Below are positions 8,700 through 17,043 of a DNA stretch of 32,947 nt, one piece after another. This DNA comes from Candidatus Sabulitectum sp. (GTDB lineage Bacteria; Fermentibacterota; Fermentibacteria; Fermentibacterales; JCC-6): the NCBI GenBank assembly GCA_021107435.1, contig JAIOSV010000124.1:1-32947 (forward strand), read 5' to 3'. The number at the start of each line of letters is the position of its first letter. The first letter of the stretch is position 1. A program made the position numbers and the translations under genes. The notes beneath the pieces are model-generated. The model did not search any database, was not told where the DNA came from, and saw only the letters and a list, made by a program, of their open reading frames with translations.

Positions 8700-9302
8700 A
8701 TGAGCAAGACAAGAATAGAACAACTCCGAGAGATAGTCAGAGATAAGAAGCTTGTAAGAGCGCGTGAACTGGTTGCTTATGGAATACCGCGTCATTGCCT
8801 TGCTTCGCTTGTGGCCAATGGTGAAATTGAACGAATTGCAAGAGGAGTGTATGCAGCTGTAGACTGTGATGCATCGTCAAATAGAACCCTTGCAGAAGTA
8901 GCACTCAGAGTACCCAGGGGAACTGTCTGTCTGCTGTCGGCTCTGCGCTTCCACAATATCACTACTCAAATACCTTCCAGGGTCTGGATGGCAATTGATG
9001 CAAAGAGCTGGAGTCCCAGCGAGTCTGAGATTCCTCTCAGGATATTCAGATTTTCAGGAGAAGCCCTTACTGCCGGTGTAGAAGAGCATATGATTGAGCA
9101 AGTACCGGTAAAGATCTATTGTGCAGCTAAAACAGTTGCTGACTGCTTTAAATTTCGCAACAAGATTGGGCTGGATGTGGCACTGGAAGCACTTCGCGAG
9201 TCTCTTGAGGAAAGAAAATGTACAGTTGATGAGATTTGGTATTTTGCTGAGATATGCCGGATATCAAATGTTATCAGACCGTATCTTGAGGCAACGGTAT
9301 GA
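8700..9302 (+). CDS. abiEi: AbiEi-family antitoxin/repressor of a type IV toxin-antitoxin system
   Basis: 200 residues. The N-terminal ~60 residues form the winged-helix AbiEi_4-type domain (RIEQLREIV, RARELVAYGIPR, LVANGEIERIARGVYA). The C-terminal part has family hallmarks: RVPRGTVCLLSALRFH, KIYCAAKTVADCFKFRNKIG, ALEALRE. Family knowledge: AbiEi neutralises the AbiEii nucleotidyltransferase toxin without stable protein contact and represses the operon. The 3' end overlaps abiEii by four bases (ATGA type), so the pair is translationally coupled. A 5'-truncated copy of this gene, nearly identical over its first ~300 bases, lies at 24363-24830. Confidence 0.92.
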   Translation: MSKTRIEQLREIVRDKKLVRARELVAYGIPRHCLASLVANGEIERIARGVYAAVDCDASSNRTLAEVALRVPRGTVCLLSALRFHNITTQIPSRVWMAIDAKSWSPSESEIPLRIFRFSGEALTAGVEEHMIEQVPVKIYCAAKTVADCFKFRNKIGLDVALEALRESLEERKCTVDEIWYFAEICRISNVIRPYLEATV

Positions 9303-10219
9303 GCAGTAGAATACCTGCTGATCTTGCAGCATCTGTTCGGCAGAAACTTCTTAACTACGCGAGGAAGAAAAAAGAGGATTTCAATTTTGTCATAACCAGA
9401 TACGCACAGGAAAGATTGCTGTACAGGCTTAGTAAGTCAGAGTATGCTGATGATTTCGTGCTTAAGGGTGGGCTTATGCTTCTTGTGTGGGAAGAGAATC
9501 CTTATCGGCCAACACGAGACATGGATTTACTCGGATATGGAGAGAGTTCATCCAGCAGGATGATTGAAGTGTTCAAGTCTATTTGCAGTATGGAATTTCC
9601 TGATGCGCTGGTATTTGACATAGATTCAGTGGAAGCCAAAGATATCAGAGGGCAGCAGGAATACAATGGGATCAGGATTAAACTGAAGGCTTTTCTTCAA
9701 AAAGCACTTATTCCTCTGCAGATTGACATTGGGTTTGGTGACACCATTTTCCCCAGGTCAGAATTTAATAAATTTCCCACAATCCTTAATATGCCTTCAC
9801 CTTTCCTGCACACATACTCAAGATACTCATTCGTTGCTGAGAAGTATGAAGCAATGGTTAAACTCGGTATTGCCAATAGTCGGATGAAAGACTTCAGTGA
9901 TATCTGGATGATGAGTAAGATCTACAGCTTTGACGGAATAGCAACTTCAAAAGCAATAAGAGCAACTTTTGAAAGGCGTAATACTGAGATACCGCATTCT
10001 TTGCCGGTAGCTCTTACGAATGCTTTCGCAAATGATTCATTTAAGAATACCCAGTGGTTGGCATTTCTTAAACGCTCCAGATTAATAACATCGCCTGATA
10101 CCCTGGAGAATCTGGTAATTTTCATTAGAGGTTTTTTAATGGAACCAACGCTGAGTTGTCATAGTAAACTTCCGTTCAACAAAGAGTGGCTTCCAGGTGG
10201 ACCATGGATAAGCAAGTAG
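9299..10219 (+). CDS. abiEii: AbiEii-family nucleotidyltransferase toxin (type IV toxin-antitoxin)
   Basis: 306 residues. Motif I is KGGLML (56-61) followed by R70-x-T72-x-D74-x-D76. Motif II is LQIDIGFGD (D143). Motif III is EKYEAMVKLG (K182) with RMKDFSDIW (R195, K197-D198, D201). The toxin-family motifs therefore look complete. The C-terminus ends with the usual PFNKEWLPGGPW-type tail. Family members transfer nucleotides (GTP, or CTP to tRNA in studied homologues), causing reversible growth arrest and abortive phage infection. It is coupled to abiEi by a four-base overlap. The last ~75 bases recur as a relic at 14883-14956, which shows that another copy once existed nearby. Confidence 0.92.
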   Translation: MSSRIPADLAASVRQKLLNYARKKKEDFNFVITRYAQERLLYRLSKSEYADDFVLKGGLMLLVWEENPYRPTRDMDLLGYGESSSSRMIEVFKSICSMEFPDALVFDIDSVEAKDIRGQQEYNGIRIKLKAFLQKALIPLQIDIGFGDTIFPRSEFNKFPTILNMPSPFLHTYSRYSFVAEKYEAMVKLGIANSRMKDFSDIWMMSKIYSFDGIATSKAIRATFERRNTEIPHSLPVALTNAFANDSFKNTQWLAFLKRSRLITSPDTLENLVIFIRGFLMEPTLSCHSKLPFNKEWLPGGPWISK

Positions 10220-10282
10220 GACTCAGATTTTTCTGCAGTTTTCCTGCTCTATTGGAATGCAATGAATGAGCATTGTTGTCAC

Positions 10283-10307
10283 TGACTGCGCTGACTGCGG
10301 TGACTGC
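10283..10307. repeat. Short tandem repeat, 9-base unit, almost three copies
   Basis: TGACTGCGC, TGACTGCGG and TGACTGC follow one another between abiEii and the helicase start. No function is evident. Confidence 0.5.
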
Positions 10308-10333
10308 AAGTTAATGCAAACAGAGATGGATGT

Positions 10334-13300
10334 GTGATGAAAGATTCAGCTGCCGTACTTGCATCTCTTAAGCCTTTCCAGAGGCGCACTGTAGAGTATG
10401 TGTACAGGCGGATGTATGAAGATGCTGATCCTGCGATGAAGTTCCTGATTGCAGATGAGGTTGGTCTGGGTAAGACGCTTGTTGCAAAGGGAATTATTGC
10501 CCTGGCAATTGAGAAGATGCAGCGGGATGGGAAAATTGACAGGATAGATGTGGTGTATGTCTGCTCCAATGCAGCCATTGCCAGGCAGAATATCAATCGT
10601 TTGAATGTTACAGGTGAGAAAGACTATGCGATGGCTTCACGGCTTACGCTGCTGCCTTACCATCTGAAGAAACTTAATTCCAGAAAAGTCAACTTTGTGA
10701 GTCTCACTCCGGGAACATCATTGGAAGCGAGTAAGGGTGCTGGTACCTGGGAGGAAAGCAAAGAAGCCTGTAGTTGAGGGCGTCCCGAGCGTTAGCACGG
10801 AAAGGGTATTGATCTACCGTATGCTCAGGTCTGTTTTTTCCTCTGTCGGGTTCAGGAAAATGCTCAGATGCTATGTTTCCATTCCTCACTGGAAGGAATA
10901 CTGCAGGAATTTCGGCAAAAAGTACGATTTGGATACTGCTATTGAGTTCAGGGAAGTGGTGCTGGGTGATCCGGATTTGTGCAGACGAATTGATTTATGC
11001 AGTGCCGGTTATCTGTATGTGAGAATTAATCATGAAGAATCTCTTGTTTGTATGCGCAACGGTGTTGTTGCAGAACTGCGGCAGAAACTTGCAAGGGTAT
11101 GCATCAGCAAGCTGGAACCCGATCTGGTAATTCTGGATGAATTTCAAAGGTTTAAGAAACTACTGCACGGGGAAGACGAAGCGGCTTTTCTGGCAAAGAG
11201 TTTGATGGAGTTTGTTGATCCCGATTCAGGAACCCAGGCCCGGGTGCTGATGCTGTCTGCAACTCCTTACAAAATGTACACACTTTCAAATGAAGATGAG
11301 AACCACTACTCGGATTTCATTGAGACTTTAAGCTTTTTGTTCGATTCACCGGAGAAGCTGGAAGAAGTTAAACTTAATCTTGAAGCTTACCGTAATGCAC
11401 TGGTTGGTGGTCATGGTGATTCGGATATGAGCGTTCAGGAATCGCTGCGAAGCTTACTTATGTCTGTAATGGTAAGAACGGAAAGAGTAGGGTTTACCAG
11501 TGACAGGAATTCCATGCTTGTAGAGGTGCCTGTTGCTGCTGTAAGCAGGCTGTTGGTACAGCAAGGCTTGCTGCTGCTTTATCGGCGGGTAATGTGATTG
11601 AATACTGGAAGTCAGCCCCTTATCTGTTGAATTTTATGAAGGGGTATGTTTTAAAAAAGAACTTTGAGAAGATGATGGAGAATCCAACGGAGGGTTCCCT
11701 TGATGCTCTACGTAAGTATCTACCTTGCCTTATTGCTGAAGAATCCATTCGAGATTTTTTACCGCTTGAGCCGGGAAATCCCAGATTGCGTCGTCTGATT
11801 GATACGACTGTAGATCATGGGCAGTGGAAACTGCTTTGGATGCCTCCTTCACTGCCGTACTACAAGTCAAGTGAAGTTTTTTCTTTTGATGAGTCTCCAA
11901 CGAAAAGCCTGGTGTTTTCCGCATGGAATGTTGTTCCGGATGCTATTGCATCCATCTGTTCCTATGAATCCGAGCGTCGAATGGTGCGTTCTTCCAACAA
12001 AGTAGTGGAGTATTCCGAACTGCACAGAGCAGTGCGTCAGTTTCTTCGGTTTCCAGTGGTGGATAGTAAGCCTGCAGGTATGTCTTCATTGATACTGCAT
12101 TATCCCAGTCCTTCACTGGCTGCTTCTGTTGATCCCTTTCAGATGGCTCTTGATTGGAGGAAGGATGGTTTACCTGAAGCGGGTGATGTGCTTGGCCTGA
12201 TCCGAGAGAAACTTGCCTCTGTTATTGAGAGGCTTGGCGTTTACGCTGAAGATTCCGTTCGCCACGATTTAAGCTGGCACTGGGCAGTGTTTGCTAAGAT
12301 GGATATGGATACCGGGTTCAAGGAGAAACTTTTTCGCTGGTGTTCGTTGAAGCGGGGAGGCTGGAAAGAGATTGGTACAGGTTCCGGCAGGGATGGTGAA
12401 GGTTTCCCCGAGCATGTGGATCTATTCGCAAGCGCATTCTCGTCTGATTTTACACTTGGTTCAATGCCTGCTGATCTGCTTGAGATTGTTTCAGAGATTG
12501 TTCTGGGCAGCCCGACAATCTGCGCTGCGAGAGCACTGCATAGAATAGCACCTTCTCTGTCCTGGGATGATCCAGCACTTCTGAGTGCAGCTGCAACTGT
12601 GGCAAACGGGTTCAGATCCCTTTTTAACAATCCGGATTCTCAGCTGTTGATAAGACACCTGCATGGTCAGGATATTCCTCTGTGGCGAGCTACACTGCAT
12701 TATGCTATCGATGGTAATCTGCAGGCTGTGCTTGATGAGTATGCACATGTACTTAAAGAATCTCTTGGGCTGTTTGATCATGCCGATTCAGAGGTTGTTA
12801 AAACTGTTGCAGCGAGTATGCATGATTCTCTTTCTCTGAGAATGTCCAGCATCGCAGTGGATCAACTGGGTATTAATGGTGGGAAAGTAACAAAGGACTC
12901 TTTCAGAATGCGGTGCCGGTTTGCACTGAGGTTTGCTGATCTTGTAGGTGAAAAGGATAGTGATATAGTCAGAGCCGGGACGGTTCGCGAAGCGTTTAAC
13001 TCACCATTCCGCCCCTTTGTACTTGCAAGTACATCCATAGGGCAGGAGGGGCTGGATTTCCATACTTACTGTCACGAGATCTGGCACTGGAATTTTGAAG
13101 ATGGACCAAACCCAAGCAAGGTAAGAAGGGTGATCCCGATGCTTCCATTCAGCCGGGAACAATCCGTGCTGGAAAGGCTGAAGAAGAGCCTGGCGCTGTA
13201 TAGGTTGGCCTTCGGCCAGCCCCGCCAGGAAGAACTGCTTGAGATCCTTGGTGGGAGTGAGCCCGAGTACGAGAATTTTAAGATTTCACTGCAACCATAA
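10334..13300 (+). pseudogene. SNF2-like superfamily 2 helicase, disrupted (insertion, frameshift, internal deletion)
   Basis: One large helicase gene is read in three pieces: 10334-10777, 10737-11597 and 11594-13300 (GTG 10334 or ATG 10337 start). Motif I is IADEVGLGKTLVAKG, motif II LVILDEFQRFK, motif III LMLSATPYKMYT and motif V LASTSIGQEGLDFH. There are three lesions. (a) A 47-bp dispersed repeat at 10754-10800 inserts between GTWE and RVLIYRML and adds a stop; excising 49 bases restores the frame. (b) A second frameshift lies around 11525-11590; the right frame there reads AAALSAGNVIEYWK. (c) After IWHWNF the sequence jumps to GPNPSKVRR and a family-like C-terminal tail, so the segment that should carry motif VI (Q..GR..R arginine fingers) is missing. 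The protein should be inactive even if the frames were rescued. Family members drive DNA translocation in PLD/DUF6361-linked defence clusters. Confidence 0.85.
10754..10800 (+). repeat. 47-bp dispersed repeat, copy A (inside the helicase gene)
   Basis: The unit begins GAAAGC, carries GGGCGTCCCGAGCGTTAGCA in its second half and ends CACGG. It breaks the helicase open reading frame. The helicase frame enters the unit as E-S-K-E-A-C-S-stop; the downstream helicase frame leaves it through VPSVST. Other copies: 14578-14624, 18661-18707, and 26760-26806 on the minus strand; a partial copy lies at 14545-14578. Confidence 0.85.
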
Positions 13301-13368
13301 CTGGATTCAGCCAAGCGACATTATAGGAGGAATGTAGTGGATTTGGTTTGTTTGCATGTTTGGAGAAT

Positions 13369-13854
13369 TTATGATTGTCTCTGGTGCTTTTTACCATGGA
13401 TAAATGTAGAAACTATTGTTACAAGTGTGGTTCCCCACGCTACTGTAGCAGGTATCTGATAGCCTTTCGTGATACTAAAAACTCCAGCACCTGCAAAAGT
13501 CATAGCGATAATGAGGGCGAATATTTGACCCCTTTTGCTTTGTTATTCTCTACTTGGTGCTACAATATTTTCAAGATCAATTCTGTGATCCAATTGCTTT
13601 TCCGCCATTTGCATTATTCGATCCGCACCGTTTGGTATTATACTGTTGTAAGCTGCAAGCGCTTCAGGGTCTGGTAACGGTCCAGAGTGAAATCTTTGAA
13701 ATACAGATAGAACCTTTACCCTCTCTTCTGGAACAGAAATAATTTCCTCTAAGAGGGCTTCAACATTATCCGGATCAAAATCAGTCGCTTTTGCAGAGAC
13801 GGTATCATTTTGTTTTCTTGGTTTTGCGACGGCATTTTTATGCTTCTTAGGCAT
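13369..13854 (-). pseudogene. DUF2335 membrane protein with in-frame premature stop
   Basis: Reading the minus strand from ATG at 13854 gives a 161-codon frame interrupted once by TAA at 13543-13545. Before the stop: a charged N-terminus, then the DUF2335 block FHSGPLPDPEALAAYNSIIP, NGADRIMQMAEKQLDHR. Immediately after it, in the same frame: QSKRGQIFALIIAMTFAGAG and a second hydrophobic stretch, TVAWGTTLVTIVSTFI, the two membrane helices expected at the C-terminus. A single-base change (for example CAA or AAA to TAA) explains it. Truncation at the stop would remove both helices. The family function is unknown. It overlaps the upstream small gene by eight bases, as a two-gene unit. Confidence 0.8.
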
Positions 13855-14069
13855 TCAGAGACAATTCGCGTCGAAATTTAGTAATAGCAGAAAGAATATC
13901 CTTGCCAACCATTCGCCAGTCAGACTCAATAGCTCGTTCGTCTGCAAGAATTCCATTTTCAGAATAATTGTATTCAAAATAAGAGCCTTGCGTGGAAGCT
14001 ACTGAACCCATACCTGTAAGAAAATCGGTTTCAGGAATTAAGAAGTCAGTTCTTAGTTTTGGCTCCATG
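13847..14069 (-). CDS. Small conserved hypothetical protein upstream of DUF2335
   Basis: 74 residues from ATG 14069, chosen over a longer frame to 14119 because GTGAGGA precedes it by five bases. The sequence MEPKLRTDFLIPETDFLTGM contains an F-L-x-P/x-G-M pattern and ends with ADERAIESDWRMVGKDI. I recall similar small soluble proteins encoded just before DUF2335 genes, so the two may work together, but no function is known. The 3' end overlaps the DUF2335 start by eight bases. Confidence 0.7.
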
Positions 14070-14410
14070 TTGTCCTCACTTTTTTTAGAGACATTCGCTA
14101 AAGTGCAATATATGCACACACCCGAGCACGAGCAAACACTGCCACCTCTCTATGGGAAATACACCATGCTGGCTCAATTGTTCCATCAACCAAATATTTA
14201 CTAATCAAACATTTAGCTTATGGAATTTCCTATTTCATAAAATGTGGCTTAATTTTTAAGTAACGAGTGTCAGTTCGTATCCCTCCGAAGATCCGGAGAC
14301 TATGCTACAAAGGAAACTGACTATAGCACATACTTTAACCGGGAAGCTAATTACCCGATGAGTAACTGCATAAGATAATGGCAATTCAATAGTTGTCCGT
14401 TTAATAGGGT

Positions 14411-14443
14411 TTGGCATCAGCATTGTATCATACTATGATACAA
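14411..14443 (+). promoter_or_regulatory. Promoter/operator remnant of the decayed module
   Basis: TTGGCA-17-TATGAT with the perfect inverted repeat TTGTATCAT-ACT-ATGATACAA (14423-14443) across the -10. Only the central triplet differs from the intact copy at 18353-18373 (ATT there); both half-sites are unchanged although surrounding positions vary. Confidence 0.6.
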
Positions 14444-14544
14444 TCATGAATAAGATGATGATCGAACTTGTAAAAAAGATGGCCTTGGTTAAGCAATCGA
14501 TTGACAGGGGCGGTCATATGCATCCGGGAACTCTCTCTGTTCAA

Positions 14545-14578
14545 AAAGCAATATAGCCAATAACTTTACAGCGTCCCG
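14545..14578 (+). repeat. Partial, diverged 47-bp repeat unit in tandem with the next copy
   Basis: 34 bases beginning AAAGCAATATAGCC and ending GCGTCCCG match the first two thirds of the 47-bp unit with several substitutions. It directly abuts the complete unit at 14578-14624, making a head-to-tail pair. Confidence 0.6.
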
Positions 14579-14624
14579 AAAGCAACAGAGCCAGTAACTG
14601 AGGGCGTTCCGAGCGTTAGCACGG
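14578..14624 (+). repeat. 47-bp dispersed repeat, copy B
   Basis: Complete unit from GAAAGC to CACGG. It differs from copy C (18661-18707) at two positions (GTTCC for GTCCC, GAGCG for GGGCG). Confidence 0.8.
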
Positions 14625-14670
14625 AGACCTCCGGTAGTTCACACAAGGAGTGATATCGGGCACCGGTCTC
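14624..14670 (+). other. Conserved hairpin, decayed copy
   Basis: GAGACC (14624-14629) pairs with GGTCTC (14665-14670), CCGGTA with TATCGG (one G-U pair in RNA), and TCAC with GTGA. Relative to the intact copy the substitutions mostly keep pairing, which favours an RNA-level structure. Confidence 0.5.
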
Positions 14671-14882
14671 AGAAATCCGGTTACCATGTTACCCAAATAC
14701 CATTCTTTGCGTGTCCCTCGGTTGGGACATTCCTCACTTGAATTTTTATTTGTAGTTTTTGTCTTAGTCTTTTGGGGAATCGTGTGGGTGCTCTCTCTTT
14801 TTGGTATGCTCTGACTGCTATGTATAAAGTGTGCATTTCCAGAAATTGAGAAGGGAGTATTGATAGGGATCCATTTCGGTAA

Positions 14883-14956
14883 GAACCAATGTTGAGTTGT
14901 CATAGTGAACTTCCATTCAACAAAGAGTGACTTCCCTGTGAACCATGGATAAATAT
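14883..14956 (+). pseudogene. Relic of the 3' end of an abiEii gene
   Basis: About 75 bases match the end of abiEii (10141-10216). In the matching frame the relic reads EPMLSCHSELPFNKE, then TGA where intact abiEii has TGG, then LPCEPW. Nothing upstream resembles the rest of abiEii, so only the C-terminal tail of a lost toxin gene remains. The rest of the gap between 14069 and 15199, beyond these relics and the decayed module, shows no gene I can support. Confidence 0.7.
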
Positions 14957-15023
14957 GTATGATTAGGATTCATTTACTGTTTTCAGGTAATGAAAAGTTG
15001 GGAAACAATAGTTTATAAAGGCT

Positions 15024-15054
15024 GAAGCCGCCTCTCTCATAAGGAAACGGCTTC
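15024..15054. terminator. Stem-loop before the DUF488 gene (possible terminator, no T-tract)
   Basis: GAAGCCG (15024-15030) pairs with CGGCTTC (15048-15054), with CCT/AGG able to pair inside. A run of T does not follow directly, so intrinsic termination is uncertain. Confidence 0.4.
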
Positions 15055-15198
15055 GTTACTCCTTCTACACATGGCAGACGAGCGGTTGGTAAATTAGTAG
15101 TCTGTTTAATGAATGTCAATATCAGTGGTTGGGATCATTCATCTATCCGACTTTTTCGTGATTTCTGATTGGTGCAGTTTGACCATTATATTTGGTGT

Positions 15199-16092
15199 AT
15201 GAAAAAAACTATTCTGTATAAGAGACACAAGGTGCTGCTTGCCCTGCTTGATACTTTCGGCGGGGATTTGAATGCTGTTGATTTTATGAAGTATTTGCTG
15301 CTTTTGAGTATTGGGAAAGCAGACGCTTACTATGCTTTTGTGCCTTACAAGTTCGGCGGGTTTTCCTATCAGGCTTATGCAGATAAGCGTTCGCTGATAC
15401 GCAAGGGGTTACTTGAAGATTGTGAGGCCTGGAAACTGACTTCATTAGGCAGGAATACTCTGGGGCACATTGATTTGTCTTACTTTCAGGACTGCAATGC
15501 ATTGCATAAGCGTTACGGGCATCTTAGCGGCGATGAACTGGTTAGATTGACTTACACTACTTATCCCTTCTATGCATTGAATAGCGAGATAGCATCCAGT
15601 GTGCTTTCAAATTCAGAACTTGCCGTGATTGAGAAAGCAAGACCGGTTTCTGTGGGAGCGGGACTTTTCTCAATTGCTTACGAAGGTGTTTCACTGGATG
15701 AATATCTGGTTAAGATGTTCAGAGCAGGTGTGGAAGTACTTGTTGATGTGCGGAAAAACGCATTCAGCATGAAATATGGATTTTCAAAGAAAACTCTTCA
15801 GAATGCAGCAGAGAATCTTGGAATTAAGTATTTGCATATCCCGTCTCTGGGCATTGATAACTCTATGAGAAAAGAACTGAATTCTCAGGCCGATTACGAT
15901 GAATTGTTTGATGATTACAAAAAAAACATTCTTAGATATAGAGATTCAGAGCTTGATTCCCTGGTGAAAATGGTTAATAATGGGCGTAGAATCGCATTGA
16001 CCTGTTACGAAGCCAACCCATCACAGTGCCATCGAACCATTGTAGTGAAGCAGTTAAGCAAGCTGACAGGAATTGAGGTTCAGAACCTGTGA
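15199..16092 (+). CDS. DUF488 domain protein
   Basis: 297 residues from ATG 15199 (MKKTILYKRHKVLLALL); the in-frame TTG at 15169 looks less likely. The N-terminal ~130 residues look like a helical, winged-helix-type region (YLLLLSIGKADAYYAFVPYK, then RSLIRKGLL and LTSLGRNTLG). The C-terminal half is DUF488: FSIAYEGVSLDEYLVKMFRA, VLVDVRKNAFSMKYGFSK, and the cysteine/histidine signature LTCYEANPSQCHR. The biochemical role of DUF488 is not established. It overlaps the next gene by four bases (GTGA). Genes of this pair and mcrC follow one another on the same strand, which points to a modification- or DNA-related defence setting. Confidence 0.85.
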   Translation: MKKTILYKRHKVLLALLDTFGGDLNAVDFMKYLLLLSIGKADAYYAFVPYKFGGFSYQAYADKRSLIRKGLLEDCEAWKLTSLGRNTLGHIDLSYFQDCNALHKRYGHLSGDELVRLTYTTYPFYALNSEIASSVLSNSELAVIEKARPVSVGAGLFSIAYEGVSLDEYLVKMFRAGVEVLVDVRKNAFSMKYGFSKKTLQNAAENLGIKYLHIPSLGIDNSMRKELNSQADYDELFDDYKKNILRYRDSELDSLVKMVNNGRRIALTCYEANPSQCHRTIVVKQLSKLTGIEVQNL

Positions 16093-16925
16093 GTAAAGAG
16101 AGAGTGTTGATAACTGTAAAAACCTATCCAACTCTCTCGACTAAATACGGTGAACTTGTTTGCACTGCCGGTATTCGTGAGTCAACCGGTGAATGGATAA
16201 GAATATATCCTATTCCATACCGTAGATTTAATAGAGACTTGCATTTCAAAAAGTACCAATGGGTAAATATTCAGCTAAAAAAGAATCCGGGCGATCCGAG
16301 GTCTGAAAGCTACAGACCTGTAAATCTTTTCGACATTGAGTTGCAGGAGGTTATTCCTACAGGTAAGAACGAATGGAATAAGCGTAAAGAGTTTGTTCTA
16401 AACCCTGATTATCTCTATACCTCCCTGGATGATCTTTTGTTGGATACAAAAATGCACAACCGATCAATTGCTGTTTTCAAACCGGCAAAGTATATCAGGT
16501 TTTCAATCGAATCTACCTCGAATGAGTGGGATCCCAGGAAGCTGGAAGCGTGTAAAGCAATATTGAATCAGCCGGGTTTCTTCGATGAAGATCTTATCAG
16601 GCAAACAAAACCTGTTGATAAGATTCCTTACAAGTTCAAAATCAAATTTGCAGATGAAACCGGTCGGGAATCTGAAATGATGGTTGAAGACTGGGAGATC
16701 GGCAGTCTTTATCGAAATTGTACAGGCAAAACCGGTGATGAAGATAAGGCCTGCAGAGATGTAAGATTCAAGATCGAGACATTGATGAATGACAGGGATC
16801 TGTATCTTATTCTGGGGACAACTGCTGCGTGGCATTACATTGCTCCAAACCCCTATCTCATCATCGGGCTGTTTTATCCTCCATTTTCTCCATCTCCTTC
16901 AGCACAAATGAGTCTGGAGTTCTAA
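16089..16925 (+). CDS. Conserved hypothetical partner of the DUF488 protein
   Basis: 278 residues from GTG 16089, overlapping the DUF488 stop by four bases, so translation is coupled. The N-terminus reads RVLITVKTYPTLSTKYGE, followed by ESTGEWIRIYPIPYRRF. The C-terminus has NPYLIIGLFYPPF and a terminal QMSLEF. I recognise this as a protein family that usually accompanies DUF488 genes; no activity is known. No membrane segment or signal peptide is visible. The last six residues fit the hexameric QxxLx[LF] pattern of bacterial sliding-clamp-binding peptides, which would place the protein at replication or repair sites if real. Confidence 0.75.
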   Translation: MSKERVLITVKTYPTLSTKYGELVCTAGIRESTGEWIRIYPIPYRRFNRDLHFKKYQWVNIQLKKNPGDPRSESYRPVNLFDIELQEVIPTGKNEWNKRKEFVLNPDYLYTSLDDLLLDTKMHNRSIAVFKPAKYIRFSIESTSNEWDPRKLEACKAILNQPGFFDEDLIRQTKPVDKIPYKFKIKFADETGRESEMMVEDWEIGSLYRNCTGKTGDEDKACRDVRFKIETLMNDRDLYLILGTTAAWHYIAPNPYLIIGLFYPPFSPSPSAQMSLEF

Positions 16926-17043
16926 TGATGAATCTTTCGATAAATGATTTATATCTTTGCTGTATCTCTGGATATGCAGTTACTGCTGAGTTGTTTGTCT
17001 GGTCAGTGGTTTGTAAAGAAATTACAGGCAGAGAATAGTATTC

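Larger units (their letters stand above)
14363..14862 (+). pseudogene. Decayed second copy of the DUF6788 + small membrane protein module
   Basis: Closely matches 18293-18930. It keeps the promoter-like TTGGCA (14411-14416), 17-base spacer and TATGAT (14434-14439), with the overlapping palindrome TGTATCATACTATGATACA (14424-14442). The DUF6788-like frame starts at ATG 14446 but lacks its middle: about 165 bases are replaced by a partial 47-bp repeat unit containing an in-frame TAG. The hairpin at 14624-14670 is conserved. The small membrane protein frame (ATG 14686) ends early at TGA 14812-14814 because of a one-base deletion; the other frame then continues WYALTAMYKV to 14862, homologous to the intact copy. 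Neither gene is intact here. Confidence 0.8.

Noticed and set aside
10754..10800. Functional translational bypass restoring the helicase
   Set aside because: Kept only as an alternative for the repeat; this helicase also has another frameshift and lacks motif VI, so bypass would not give an active protein.
13375..13677. 100-residue plus-strand ORF
   Set aside because: It lies opposite the DUF2335 gene, whose homology (including the part after the stop) explains this DNA.
14616..14903. 95-residue minus-strand ORF
   Set aside because: The opposite strand carries the repeated module with synonymous-only changes, so this is a shadow.
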